From assembly GCF_030867095.1 (NCBI RefSeq), contig NC_081831.1, positions 20,126,001 through 20,190,000 of the forward strand: a stretch of 64,000 nucleotides of DNA. The letters are read 5' to 3'. The notes below the pieces were generated by a model, which saw only the letters and a program-made list of their open reading frames with translations, was not told where the DNA came from and did no database searches. The stretch is from Alligator mississippiensis. Lineage: Eukaryota > Chordata > Crocodylia > Alligatoridae. Shown here one piece after another: positions 1-11,505 of this stretch (positions are counted from its first letter, which is position 1; each line of letters begins with the position of its first letter). The position numbers were made by a program, and so were the translations under genes.

Positions 1-3000
1 CAGAGACTATTGCACTAAAATAATTTCCAACCTCTTCCCTTCCAGTGGCAGAGGTAGGTGCAGCCAGGAAGTTTTATTTTGATTTGCTCTAGAAACCCTC
101 AATAGGATTCATCATAGGCAGGTGCCTGACAGGCACAAGGCTCTTAGCAGCATCAGTCAAACATCGAGATTTTCCTTTGTCCCCAAAGAGCAAAGAATTT
201 GCAACCAAATAACATCCACAGGCTTCTGCTGACATTTCTGTCAAGTGCCTTCTCCTGTGGAGTGAGTCAGGGCAGGAGTGGAAAGGTCCTGGAGAGCTTT
301 CATTGCCAGAATAAGGTCACGGCTGCAAGCTGCTGTCTCAGAACATCAGTGGTGCTAATTTTAGTGCGTCCTTCAGGGAAAACAACTCAGAGGTGAGGGT
401 GGAAAGATTTTTATACACAAAAAAGTTATTTAAAGGGTAAATATGGGATGATTATCTCTTGGACTTGCTGGCTCTAAACAGAAATGCTTTGAGATGAGAG
501 AGGATGATGCAGTTTTAATATAATAGGGCTCAGAGACCCCAACAGAGATCAGTGCCCCATTTTGCTGGGCACTGCACATGCATTTATTTATTTATTCACT
601 TTATATGCCACCCTTCCCAACAAGGCCCAGGCCAAGGAATCTGTATGAATGCAAAGCCAGAACCCAAACCCAGAACCCCTGCCTTCAGCCTAGTCCCTTC
701 ACTCGAAGAGCAACCCTCCCCTTGGGAGACTTGTGTCTTTTTGCTCAGAGATGTCACTGTCTGCTTCCACATGTGTTGTTTTGAGCTGTCGTATGGCAGG
801 GCATGCTTGAGACAGGCACTGTTGGGGATGTGGCATAGACATGCCCCTTCCAAAATGTATCTGGCAAGTAGTCCAACTACCTGTACTGTGACAGCTGTCT
901 TTGTGGGTGGGCTCCTCTTTGTAATAGGAAGGACCCGCACAGTTTTGCACTCTGAAAAATGTCTCTTGAGAGGACTGACAGCAATCTGAATGGTGACCAC
1001 TGTCTGAGACAAACAGAGGACCCCAACATTTGGTTAGTGCTTGATTTCTCTGTCTGACTGAAGGCCTCTGTAAATGAAATATAACTGACTTCTTGAAAGA
1101 TCAGAAGGGCAATAAAGGTGGCCCAAACTGGACAAGAGGATCTGTAGCTACAAGCAAGCTGTTATTTGCCTATGGGCAGATTTTAAGGCTATCCATGGTA
1201 TGGCACCTTCTACTATGAGTAGCCCACTGACTTGCATGCATCAAATATTGACTATGCTACAAAAATCTTGCCAGCAGCACTTCAGTGAAGACACTCCCAC
1301 ACCATCAGTCAATACCACAATCCGTTCAGCACTCGGCACCTCCCCAGGGGCTCTTCATGCCCTGGTAGTGTAGCTGCTGAGTGGGGCTGGGCAAACCCAC
1401 TTCTGCCGGCTGCTGCCAGCACTCCCTGTTGCTCAGCTAAGTAAATGTTGATCTAGCCTGTGAGGAAGAGCTTCACTCTTGGGTCTACATAAAAGTTACA
1501 AGGTGCCTAGGAGCTTACATCGAAAGCCGCTCCGGGATTTGAGGCCTGAAACATCAGGAGTTTCTAGATCCAGATAGATGGAAGAAGCTCTAAAGCCCCT
1601 AAAGACATCAAGCCCAGACTAGAAGTTGAGTCCTAGAAAAGAATTGCCTTCGCCCAGATACAAGTTTAAGAGGAACAGTGCAAACTGTATTTTTACCAGC
1701 CCAGAGATTAGGTTGAAGCCCTTCCAAGGCAGAAGATGATCACAGCCTTGGGCACGTGCCTTCATCAAGGTACTACATGTTCACATCATGTCTCCAGCCT
1801 CCTCATGGCATTTCCTCATCTTCAGCTCACACCAGTTGGGAGCCATCCCACCCACCCCAGCTTGTATCCAACCCCTTATCCACACCATGCACTTCCAGTA
1901 CCTCCCTGTTTCTCACTTCTAGACAGATACAGAACTGGAAAGCAAAGAGCAGGAAGCACCTTGCCCAGATGATAATACTAACCGTTTCCTCACTGGCCTG
2001 GATTGCTCTCCGGCTGAGGATGAGTTGAAGGAAATTGGTCCTGTCTTCCTTCACTGTTAAATCCTTTGCCTTCTTCCTTGGCTTCCCAGCCTGCTCACAG
2101 CCAGCCATTCCCTGCTTGCTCTCTCACTCCTGCTACACAGTAATGGCACTCAGTGCCTTAAACTAAAATCTCAAATCCTGGTTTGGCTTCCAGAAACCAG
2201 ATACCGGTACCAGAAGACACAAGTCTGGTGTCTGTGTTATGCTGGCTGTAAGGAGGACAAGGCTCTGGGCAGGAAAAAAACAGTTCACAAAAAAGTTTTC
2301 CCGTGTCTTAGCAGCAGAGCCCAGTCCTTGGGTTTACCCATTTGGTTTCATTGTTTGCTGGCATTTTCTGTTGGCAGCTTAGCCAAAGGGGAGGAGTGTT
2401 GCTCAGGCAACACATGGCATCTATAGCGCCTTCCTTTCCTGAAGCCTTTGAGTGATTACAGACGCAGCAGAGGCCTATGTGCTTGCTGCTTTGTGATTAG
2501 CTGGGGATGTTATCTGAGCCTGGCTCCAGGTAGGGTGCTGCTCAGGGCAGCAGTCGCAGCATACCTCTGGCTTCAGAAGCGAGCTCTGGAGATAGGGCCG
2601 CAGCAAATGCCTTTGGGAAGCCATGTTGTTTCATTGCTTCCTCTTCAGAGTCCGGTTTAACTTTCGGAGGAGGTAGAAGACAGGTTATTTCAGCACCGAG
2701 GAATGGAAGAAGTCTAGCAGCATTGGTGAGTTGCAGGTACTGGAGCTGGCATGCTGTTTAGCATCGTTTTTCCCAAATTATGCATTTCAGAGGCCTGGCT
2801 CCTGACTTAGAAGGAAGTGGGCTGCACTGCGGAGGGTGCGACCGAGCCGTCAAAGGGAGCTCACGGGGAGAGGGGAGCCTGGGGGCACGGTGCACCTGGG
2901 AGAGACCATGCCATTGCCGACCACTTCTCTCCTGTGCTGCTGAAGCCAGGGACAGTAACTAGAGGCACTGTTTGTGGGAATTACCTGCCTGCCTGGCTGC

Positions 3001-3132
3001 AGTCTCTGCCTGGAGCCTGAGGAGAGGCTGGTGGTTCTGGCTGTGGATACCTGCGCCCTGCCTGGCCTCACTGTATCTGCATAGTCTTGGCAAAGAGCAA
3101 CAATTTCAAAGGGAAATAGTTGCTCTGAAACA
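1..3132. other. Intergenic, no gene recognised
   Basis: Open frames here are short and lack splice-bounded, protein-like blocks on either strand. No DHRS7C-like sequence was seen. Part of 1130-1300 resembles old interspersed repeat sequence, but I cannot name it. Confidence 0.5.
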
Positions 3133-3140
3133 CCGTAGAG

Positions 3141-3447
3141 CAGTGATTCTCAACCAGACATGCCGTGAGATCCTTTTAAGGGTGCTGTGGGGTGGGCTGC
3201 TGCACAATATTAGCACTTCGAGATGTGCAAACACTTATATGAGTCACAAAGAGAATCCCAGAGGTTTCAAATAGGAGTGTATGGTGTCAAACAATGTCCT
3301 GACCTGTTGTGTTCTTTCGGAGTCCTTGGCAACACAATTTTTTTATACAGTAGTTGAAAAATGAGTGAAGTTAGTTTTTTGAAATGGGGTGCTGGCAAAT
3401 CCAGTTCTGGATGGATGCCTTCAGCCTAAGCAGGTTGAGAAGCACTG
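3141..3447. mobile_element. hAT-type MITE with imperfect 8-bp duplication
   Basis: Terminal inverted repeats CAGTGATTCTCAACC and GGTTGAGAAGCACTG bound a 307-bp non-coding element. Flanks CCGTAGAG (3133-3140) and CCCTAAAG (3448-3455) agree at six of eight bases, as expected for an old hAT target duplication. No transposase remains. Confidence 0.75.
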
Positions 3448-4594
3448 CCCTAAAGCCCGGTGGTTGGCTTGTGCCGCTGGGAGCTGGAAGAGGGGGGTCT
3501 GAAACTCCTCGTGCTGGCAGCCAGCAAGCCCTGTATGTCAGGAGAGTGCTGTGAGCAGTAGGATAGGGACTAAAGCAGGGGACGGTGGGGAAGCTTTGCT
3601 TCTACCCAAGACTTTATACATACTCCATGCAACGAGAAAGAGCTCCAAAAGGAGGGGTAAAGGAGATCTCTCCTGAAACACCTCCAATCTGGGAGTTACT
3701 GCACTGGTCTGGGAGGTGTCAGTGCGAATCCCCATAGGCAGACTCCCTTCTGTATGTCTCCAATCTGGCTTCATGACTGCTGCTGATGGCCGGCCTCTGA
3801 AGCCAAGCCTTAAAGCAGGGGTCAGAACTGAAGCCTTTGTTCCCTCCTGGGGACTGCACTCACCACTGCCTTACAAAGCAGGTGGCACCTTACTTGCTTT
3901 CCCTCTGGCCCTGTGATTCTTGCATTTTTGTTTGCCTCTTGGCAGTTCAAGTGGACTAGAGATGCCAACTGCAATTTATGCATCTTCTTCTATTACTCCC
4001 CAAAGGCAAATCTACACAATTTACACTTACCTGGCATTCACAAAACCAAGGCAAACTGTCAACGATCACTGGCCATTTTGCAGACTCTGTCAGAGCATCA
4101 CAGCTCAAGAGTTTCCTCTTCTGTAGCTTCCTCCATGTTCCGTGAGTAATTGTGCAACTGCATCAGGTTTTTCTCTCTCAAAGGCACATCCACATCCATA
4201 AATTTTTTCTCACAGCATTTTTGTTTTGTTCTCTTCATGCAGACCAATCAGAAGAGAAGCACCCTGCTTCATTAAGTGTATTTTCAGAGACAGGAACAGT
4301 GATTCATGATTCTTCGGTTGTAAGAAATTTCACGGTAAAAGATTCTGATGTATCGGTTAGCAGCGAATTTATTCTTTTTACAAAAATCTTAAAAGTACTT
4401 GGCTTGGCTTTGCATTGTTGGCTTCTCTCTCATTCCCTCCCCCGCAATACTCAGTTCCAGCAACATGTTTATATATTCTCACAGTGTGTCACTGTAATTT
4501 TCAGTCTGAATCATGACCATTTCCATTAGCAACAATGACCACAAATCAAATGCACGTTGTCTACAAATATAAGCTAATCCTGAAATGTCTAAAC

Positions 4595-5020
4595 CAGTAC
4601 TGTCCATCTGGCAGCCCATGGGTGGCATGTGGCCCCCAGATGCGTAGGGTTGATTTGCAGCTCCTCTACCCCCAGAGCTCTCACCCAGCTGCTGCTCTCC
4701 CCATGGCTTCAGCTACAGCAGGAGCTGGGGCCCCTGGGCTCCCTCTCCCTCCTCCAGCTTCCACATCCTGTCCCTTCCCCAGGGGCTGGGAGGGGCAGCG
4801 TGGTGCTGCCTTGGGCACCTGCATAGCACGGTGCAGTGGAGCCCACAGCAAGGAAACCAAGGCTATTTGGGGTGCCCGCACACATACATAGTACAGGTGT
4901 GCCCATGGCACAGTGAGGAAGGGGGCACGTGTGGTGTGTGGTCTGGGGGGGCCTGTGGCTCTGACTGCTGTGGCTGATGTGACATGTGGCCCTCAGCTGC
5001 TTGGAAGTTGGACAGCCCTG
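4595..5020. mobile_element. hAT-type MITE with 8-bp duplication
   Basis: Ends CAGTACTGTCCATCTGGC and GTTGGACAGCCCTG form imperfect inverted repeats. The flanking octamers GTCTAAAC (4587-4594) and TTCTAAAC (5021-5028) agree at seven of eight bases. The interior (426 bp in all) is GC-rich and non-coding. Confidence 0.75.
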
Positions 5021-5273
5021 TTCTAAACCCTGAAGCATCAACAGCCCCATCTGAACAAATGAAAGAGCTCCTTCCCGTCCACTGCCACAGAGCAGCAAGG
5101 CCCACATTTCCAGTTTGCCACTCTCAACAGAAACAAGAATTGCTGGTGAATAACTTGTTCCATATTTGCAATTGTGCTCTTTTGCCGTGCAGCATGTGAA
5201 GCAGGGCCGCACACACCCCAGGCTGTGAGAGGGTCTGAAGCTTTTGGAGGGGGTCATTCAGACCTGATTGTTC

Positions 5274-5367
5274 TCAGTAAAGATGAGACACTAGGCCCTT
5301 GCGAACCTTGAGCCTGTCAGCCAGGGCTTTATATCTTTGAGGCATTTCATTACACTGAATAGACCAC
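5274..5367 (-). CDS. Possible last exon of the unidentified gene
   Basis: After a GTAGCAG acceptor the minus strand reads WSIQCNEMPQRYKALADRLK then VRKGLVSHLY and TGA. Amphipathic, Lys/Arg-rich and protein-like. A block at 6041-6105 (donor CAG|GTAACC, ending ...GRGEYR in phase 2) would join it in frame, and the total could be a protein of about 91 residues. The acceptor of that middle block is weak, and a better acceptor at 6127 gives a different frame with an early stop. Speculative. Confidence 0.2.
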
Positions 5368-6496
5368 CTGCTACACTGGGAGGGGGTCCTTGGTCCCTGA
5401 GAGAGGAAAACTCTGCATGGCTTGCCCCTGCTCAGTGAAGTAGCAAGCAGCTCAGCCTTCAAACTCTGTGAATTCTCTTGTTTTCACCAGGACAGAGCCC
5501 CAGTAATTTGAGTGCTGGCCCTGCCTCCTTTGCTCACAGCATCTTGGGGGTTCACGTTCAGGGAGTCCTCTGCCTTTTATGCTGCCCAGAACTTCTCTTC
5601 TTTAAATGGGCTTCTACACAGGTAGACAGGGCAGGCAATTTAGTGCAACCGCTGACTTCCCCCACTCTGTACACAGCTCTGTACCCAGCCGCTTCCAGAC
5701 CAAGCCAGAGCAAAGGTGACAGAGGAATGGGTGGTAGGGCAACAGAGAGGATTCTCACATACATGTGCACACACATGCTTGCACCACATATGCACGTGTG
5801 CCCTCTCTCTCTCTCCCCCAGTGCTTAGGCTGGAATCAAAAGTGCAGCATTTTTCACTGTACATAGAAACCAAAAGTGGGACTAGTTTAACACAATGGGG
5901 GAAGGGAGTGCCATGAATGTTACTTCCCACTATGTCTCTTATCGTCCTGGGTGATTCTGTTCACTCTATCACTTTTTGTCCTCTCCCCAAGCAAGGCAAA
6001 GATTTCAGAGCCTCTAGAGAGAAGCCCAATGGCTGGTTACCTGTATTCACCTCTGCCTGGAGGGGCCAGCTGAACAATGGGAGTAAGACTGCAGGGAGCA
6101 GGTGCCTCTGTAGAGCCTGGCATTACCCTGCCAAAGCAGCATGGGATATGCTTGCATGAGCTATCGCTCAAGGAGGAGTCGCATATCCCTTCAGGTCTCC
6201 CCTGGCTATTGTACATGTACACACACATGCATGTGCACATACATGCTGACGCTGTGTCGAGAGGTCACACTATCCCAAACCCCAGGGTGATCTGCATTTC
6301 ACCTTCACTCTCTTTCTCTGCCTCTCTCTTTCTCTCTCTGTGACTTTAAAACAAAAGACAGGGGCAAGCAAAGGTGTGGGAGTGAAATGCAGAGTTGCTG
6401 AGGAAAGTGAGGGCTGACTTGAGGCAGAGGGAACACCTGGGTCAGACCCGAGCCCTGAGCACTGAATTATTCCCACCCCTGGCCATGCACACACAC

Positions 6497-6613
6497 CTTT
6501 CTGATCTCCCTCTGCTTGTCCTGCTCCAGCCCATACACAGAGACTCTGGCCTCGAAAGCAAAGTCCTCCAGCTCGTACTGGAAGCTCAGGGTGCGCTTTG
6601 TCCTGGATGCCAT
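6497..6613 (-). CDS. First coding exon of an unidentified gene
   Basis: ATG in good Kozak context (GCAGCCATGG) at 6613 opens 39 codons reading MASRTKRTLSFQYELEDFAF then EARVSVYGLEQDKQREIRK. It stops exactly at a donor, AAAG|GTGTGTG, in phase 0. The composition is soluble and charged, with the end likely helical; there is no signal peptide. I do not recognise the family. A 13-mer fitting the RFX X-box with one mismatch lies 18 nt before the ATG. In mammals the gene downstream of USP43 is DHRS7C, convergent to it, and this peptide does not resemble the DHRS7C start. Possible downstream exons are at 6041-6105 or 6041-6127 and 5274-5367, but none is secure. Confidence 0.55.
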
Positions 6614-6630
6614 GGCTGCAGCCTGCTACT

Positions 6631-6643
6631 GTTGCCTAGTGAC
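6631..6643 (-). promoter_or_regulatory. RFX-type X-box upstream of the 6613 ATG
   Basis: On the minus strand the 13-mer reads GTCACTAGGCAAC. It fits GTNRCC-N-RGYAAC with one mismatch in the left half and a perfect right half. It lies 18 nt upstream of the ATG at 6613. X-boxes near the start site are typical of genes under RFX control, many of them ciliary. The link to that pathway is inference. Confidence 0.45.
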
Positions 6644-9320
6644 TGCATCTAACACAAGGCTTGTGGGGAGCTCTGCTCAGGGACCGCCCTCTCCAGCGCA
6701 GGAGGGTGTGAGCACAGCTCTGCCAGCAGATGCATCTGTTAGGGCTCTGTTGCTGGGACATAGCTTGCTGCTTGCAGGTGCATTCAGGTCACAGGGACCC
6801 TGGCAGTGGGCCTCATCCAAAACCTGTTGAAAGCAGAGGGATGCACTGGCCTTCAGGGTGCTCGCTTTCTGCAGTCAGCGGCCAGTTAGTGCCAGGGTGC
6901 CTTATGATTAGAGAGCTAACTGAGGATGGAGTTGGGCTCTGGAATGAACTAAGGAGCACATCACCACCTGCCCTTTCAAAGACCTGGGGCAAATACAGGG
7001 CAGCCTGGGAAGAACAAATCTCTGGTGGAGCAAGATTCCCCCTGCATACACTGTGCTTCCTGGGACACTGGGCTCCATGAGACTGATATAGGACCATTAA
7101 ACTCTGAAAGACTCTGCTTCTGGGGGTGGGACTGCAGGCTGGCTTCAAAATGCCCATCCCCGCTGGCGTGGGGATAAGAGTAGTCAAGCAAGGCTAGTGA
7201 AACTATGCCTGTCTCCTCTGCTGCCCTTCGAGATGACTCATGGAAGCAGTTATTGAGAGCTAGAAGCATCCCTGGTTTCTGCTTTTAAAGACGCACATTT
7301 TCAAAGCCTTGTTTGAGTAACGAAGAGCCAGGCAGTGAATGACTAGGGGACTGGGTGCTAAGACCACTCCAGGATCTGAGCCCAGTGAGGACTTTGTTCC
7401 TGGCTTTAGAGGAGAAAAGGCCTGGCTTTAGAGAAATGGCTTTGCCCAGCTATTGGTGTTTCTAGCAAGTTTGAAGTCTTGTGCCTTACAAATGGTTACA
7501 AGCAAGTGGTCAACTCTCCTGCCCTGTGCTCATGTCCCTGCAGTGGCTCCAGTCAGCTTCTGATGTCAGTTTAAGTCCTTGGTCCTAATCTTCAAAGCAG
7601 CTAAGGATGCAGCCACAGCTAAATCATAGACTGAGTCACAGCCTATGAAATATTGACGGTTGCCCTCTTCTAGGGCAGGACAGATGATAATGCCTAGGAG
7701 GAAGCTGGTGAGAGCTGGGAGCAAAAGGTGTTCTGCTGGAGGACATGCTTATAGAGGGGATCAGGCCATGCCAGAGTCTGTCTGGCTTTAGGAGACACTG
7801 CACAGTTGTCCTCTGACCCAAATCCAAATATTAGTTCCTCCCTACCTGAAGCCCCAACCCCTACTCAAAAAGTCTTCACTGACGTGGCCAACATCCTCTA
7901 GGCCAGGCCCTGTCAGCAGTAGCGCTATCCTCCAGGTCCAGGCAGCAGAGTTCTCTGAAGATGTGACCATTTCCTGTACATCTATGGTTAAGGCCTGTGA
8001 CCTGGCCTGCTCGGAGCCACATTTTGCTCATCCTTAATAATGACGAGCAGAAGTTTCTGATGCAGGTCCTTCTGTGAGGTGGCTCCCCTCTAACTTCCTT
8101 GTGCCATCAGGGTTAGCAGCAGGGGAGAGGCAGTGGATCAGGAGACAAGGAACTCTCTTGATCTAATCTTTGTTGACTCAATGGGTTCTCTGTAGCAAGC
8201 AGCTACCTCAGTTTCTCCACCTGGACAATACATTGTCATAAGCACCAAGAACATTCTCTGGATCATCCTGGCTTCTCCAATTGCATCTGTTCCCCCCAGG
8301 CCTGGACACACAGCATTTAGCCCTTCAGGGCCAATGTGTCATCCCCCCAGGTAGAGGCAGTGGGCTTGCTCCCAGTGAGCACTGAGGACTTGCAACTTCA
8401 ATTGTTTCAACAGTCAAATACACATTTCCTTGCCCGGTCCCTTCCCCCACTGCAAGCCTGCCAACTGCACTGCACTTTGTGCGCTGTAACCCGGAGGCGC
8501 CTTTTACCCTGTAGGACCCAGGGGCCCCATGGTCAAAGCCCTCACGTTCTGCGCTGCATTTCATCTTGACAGGTCCACCACGCTTGCACAGCCAGAACCT
8601 GACCCTCAAGCAGAGCAGGCAGGGGCTGAAGGCTCCCTCTGAAAAAGCAAGTTTGACAGCACAGGCACACGCTGCCTGCAAGTTGGGGAACGAGCAGCAT
8701 TTGAAACAGACTTCATGATGGGGAAGCTGCTCGCTATGTGTCCCACAGGGCCTTTGGTGCAGCTTGCACCAGCTGTCTCTCAACTGCAAAGTGGAAGCAC
8801 TTGACAGCCTGGCTCTCCCATCACTCCCTGATCTCAAAGGCACAGACACACACACACACACACATGCAGGCATGGTGGTCAGGTTGCTCCCACAGCACCA
8901 TACATCTGCTCTCAGCAGGCCCCACTCTGCTGCCTTGTAAACTCCTACGGACTCTTTCAGACTATCCTGCCTCTTGGTCCTTCATAGCCATTGCAGGGAT
9001 TGGCTTAGGCTTAGTTAGAGGTCTGTCCTCCTCACCATCAGTATCTGTCATGAATAGGTAATTAATAATGGAGACTCCTGAAATGTGCAGTCTGCTTACA
9101 GCAGTGCACTTGCCTGTCTTGGGAGCCTGGTTGTGTCTGCATATCTTCCATGTCCTCGGCTCTGCAGCACAGCAGTGCCCTCTGAGACAGGCACCTTGGT
9201 TGCAGCCACAGGAACAAACTTACAGCACATGGAGATGCAGTGAGAGAGGGAAGGCGAGAACTAACTGGTTTCTGAATGGCCTGGCCTCGGCTCCCCAGTG
9301 CCCTGTATCCATACTGCCCA
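6644..9320. other. Intergenic stretch
   Basis: No gene recognised. It contains a CA microsatellite at 8846-8864. If the exon at 6497-6613 is real, this stretch would include its promoter region. No TATA box or dense CpG island is apparent. Confidence 0.45.
8846..8864. repeat. (CA)n microsatellite
   Basis: About nine AC units followed by ATGCAGG. Confidence 0.9.
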
Positions 9321-10158
9321 GAGGCAGACCTGGACAGGCTCAAGAGCTGGGCAGACTGGAACCAGATGAAGTTTAACACTTCCAACTGTAAGGTGCTTCA
9401 TCTGGGGCCAAACAACCCTCAACATACATGTAGGCTTGGTGGTGACAGCTTGACTTGCACCATGGCCGAAAGGGACCTAGGGGTAATGATCCACCACTGC
9501 ATGAATATTTGCCGTCAGTGTAAGGTAGTGGTCAGCAGGGCAAACAACATGCTGGCATGCATCAACTGATGCATCTTGTGTAAAACTAAGGAAGTGATAC
9601 TCCCACTGTACTCCATGCTGGTTAGACCGCAGTTGGAGTACTGCATCCAGTTCTGGGTGCTGCACTTCAATAAGGACGTGGAAAAACTTGAGGGTCCAGA
9701 AAAGAGCCACCTGTATGATCAGGGACTTGCAAGGCAAGCCATATAAGGAAAGGCTGAGGGACCTGGGCCTCTTTAGTCTAAAGAAGAGACGGTTGAGAGG
9801 GGACTTGATAGCGGCTTACCGCTATGTCAGAGGAGTGCATCAGGAGTTTGGTGAACAACTGTTCACTAGGGCACCCCTGGGGAAGACCAGTACCAATGGA
9901 TACAAACTCCTGGAAGGCTGCTTCAGGTTTAATACCAGGAAAAAACTCCTTCAGTCAGGTTAACCAAACTGTGGAATAAACACCCTCTAGAGGTGGTGCA
10001 GTCACCTACCCTGGAGGTTTTCAACAGGAGACTGGACAGTCACCTCACTGGGGTCACTTAACCCGTTGTCTTCCTGCCTAGAGCGGGGGGGAAGGAGGGA
10101 GGGTGGGCTGGACCTGATGATCTGTGAGGTCCCTTCCAGCCCTTGACAATCTATGAAT
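9321..10158 (+). mobile_element. CR1 LINE, 5'-truncated
   Basis: Plus-strand translation gives DLDRLKSWADWNQMKFNTSN, KVLHLGPNNPQHTCRLGGDS and MAERDLGVMI, the end of a CR1 reverse transcriptase. The family 3' part GLFSLKKRRLRGDLIAAYRY follows in a shifted frame. It ends with the usual CCCTTCCAGCCCTTGACAAT and a short CTATGAATC tail. Frameshifts and stops make it inactive. It belongs to the same subfamily as the copy at 39808-40915. Confidence 0.9.
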
Positions 10159-10869
10159 CACGGTTCACACTTAAGCAAAACTGCCATGCCCTGCGGCTGA
10201 TGTTAAGGTGGGCAGGCAGGGTCTGGGCAGCAATGAGGCCTACGGAAGACTCCCATCCTTGCAATTGGAATGAGTGGGGTTACCTATAGAGTACTGGGCT
10301 CTTCTCCATGTCACAGACTGCCTGGCTCTGAAAGTTTCAGTGACATCAGGTCTCACTGCTCACTCCTCCCTTTGTAATCAAGGGCTAAGGGCCTTGTCTC
10401 CAGAAAGCTCTCTTGGGGCTAACTCTGCAGGCCTTACTCTCTTAGGCTAACTAGGTTTTAATGAGCCTTCCCTTGAATAGGTGCAGCGAAGGAGAGTTCT
10501 GTGCCAGTGGTGCTTGGGCATAGGCTGGGGAAGTCCCGATGATCCAAATCCCCGGTACAGCTCACACTGTTGTTTAGATGAGTGCCAGGAGGGTGGAAAT
10601 GCCTGCAGAGCAGATTAGAACTGTCCCTTGCTCATTTTGGATTGGGGACCGATACAGAGCGCTGACGTTAGCAACTCACCAGGCTGTGCAATGCTGGAGA
10701 ATTGACCCCTGTGGTTTTACCAGGGATCTAGTGGAAAAAACCATGTCTCTTAAGTGTTGTAGCCAACCATTACACAGATGTGGCATCACCCTCTCCAATC
10801 TCCTCCCACCTGCTGGTGTCCCAAGATCAACTCAGTCAAACACCATGCCTTGTGCTCATTTGACATGTA
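10159..10869. other. Spacer downstream of USP43
   Basis: Between a CR1 3' end and the putative USP43 poly(A) signal. No gene or clear repeat seen. Confidence 0.4.
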
Positions 10870-11505
10870 TTTAATAGAAAGATCTGCAAAACTCTAACAT
10901 CTGTGGACAACAGGACACCCGTGTACAAAAGATCAGTAGAAGAATTGATTATTGCATAGACCTTTGTGTTGAAATGGGCCCCCCTGTGCTGTCCCCACCC
11001 ACCCCTCAGTACCAAAATAGTTGCCTTTAGAAAACCAAAAGTGTCTTTGAATCTGCTTCAATAAAATTCTGTCTCCATATAGAATAAATACTCTCCCTCT
11101 CGCTTAAAACTGGCTCTCCCTCCCCTGGTTTTCCCCCTCCCACTAATCCTCCTGTCTCTGCTTTGTGCTCCACCCTATTAAGGCATGGATTGTACAGGAG
11201 CACCACTTGACATGTCCAGACATCGCAGTGGCACTCGAGTGAGACCAGGCGTCGGGTGGTGTGAACGGATTCAGGTCCCTTCACAGCTCTATAGGATGGA
11301 GAAGAGAAGAACACAGCTCCCAAAAGGACCTGGAAGCCCAGAGATCTGATTGATGTGGTTTTGAGTCTGGCCTCAGCAGCTAGCAAAGTCATCTTCTCCT
11401 GTGTAGACTCTCACCAAGTTTGTTCTGTTCCCTTCCTCCAATCACAGTAGCCCCCTGGCTCATAGCAGCAGCAGTGTGAGTTCTCAACCCTTCCTCAGCT
11501 ATGGT
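10870..11505 (-). other. USP43: USP43 3' untranslated region (inferred)
   Basis: Sequence following the stop codon on the minus strand. No minus-strand AATAAA was seen between the stop and the CR1 copy near 10158. The variant ATTAAA lies at 10875-10870 and is taken as the likely poly(A) signal, giving a 3'UTR of about 640 nt. The true end should lie 10-30 nt further left. Confidence 0.45.

Noticed and set aside
1-10860. DHRS7C, the expected convergent neighbour in mammals
   Set aside because: No SDR-like blocks (for example a YAASKHA-type motif) found on either strand. It probably lies outside the window.
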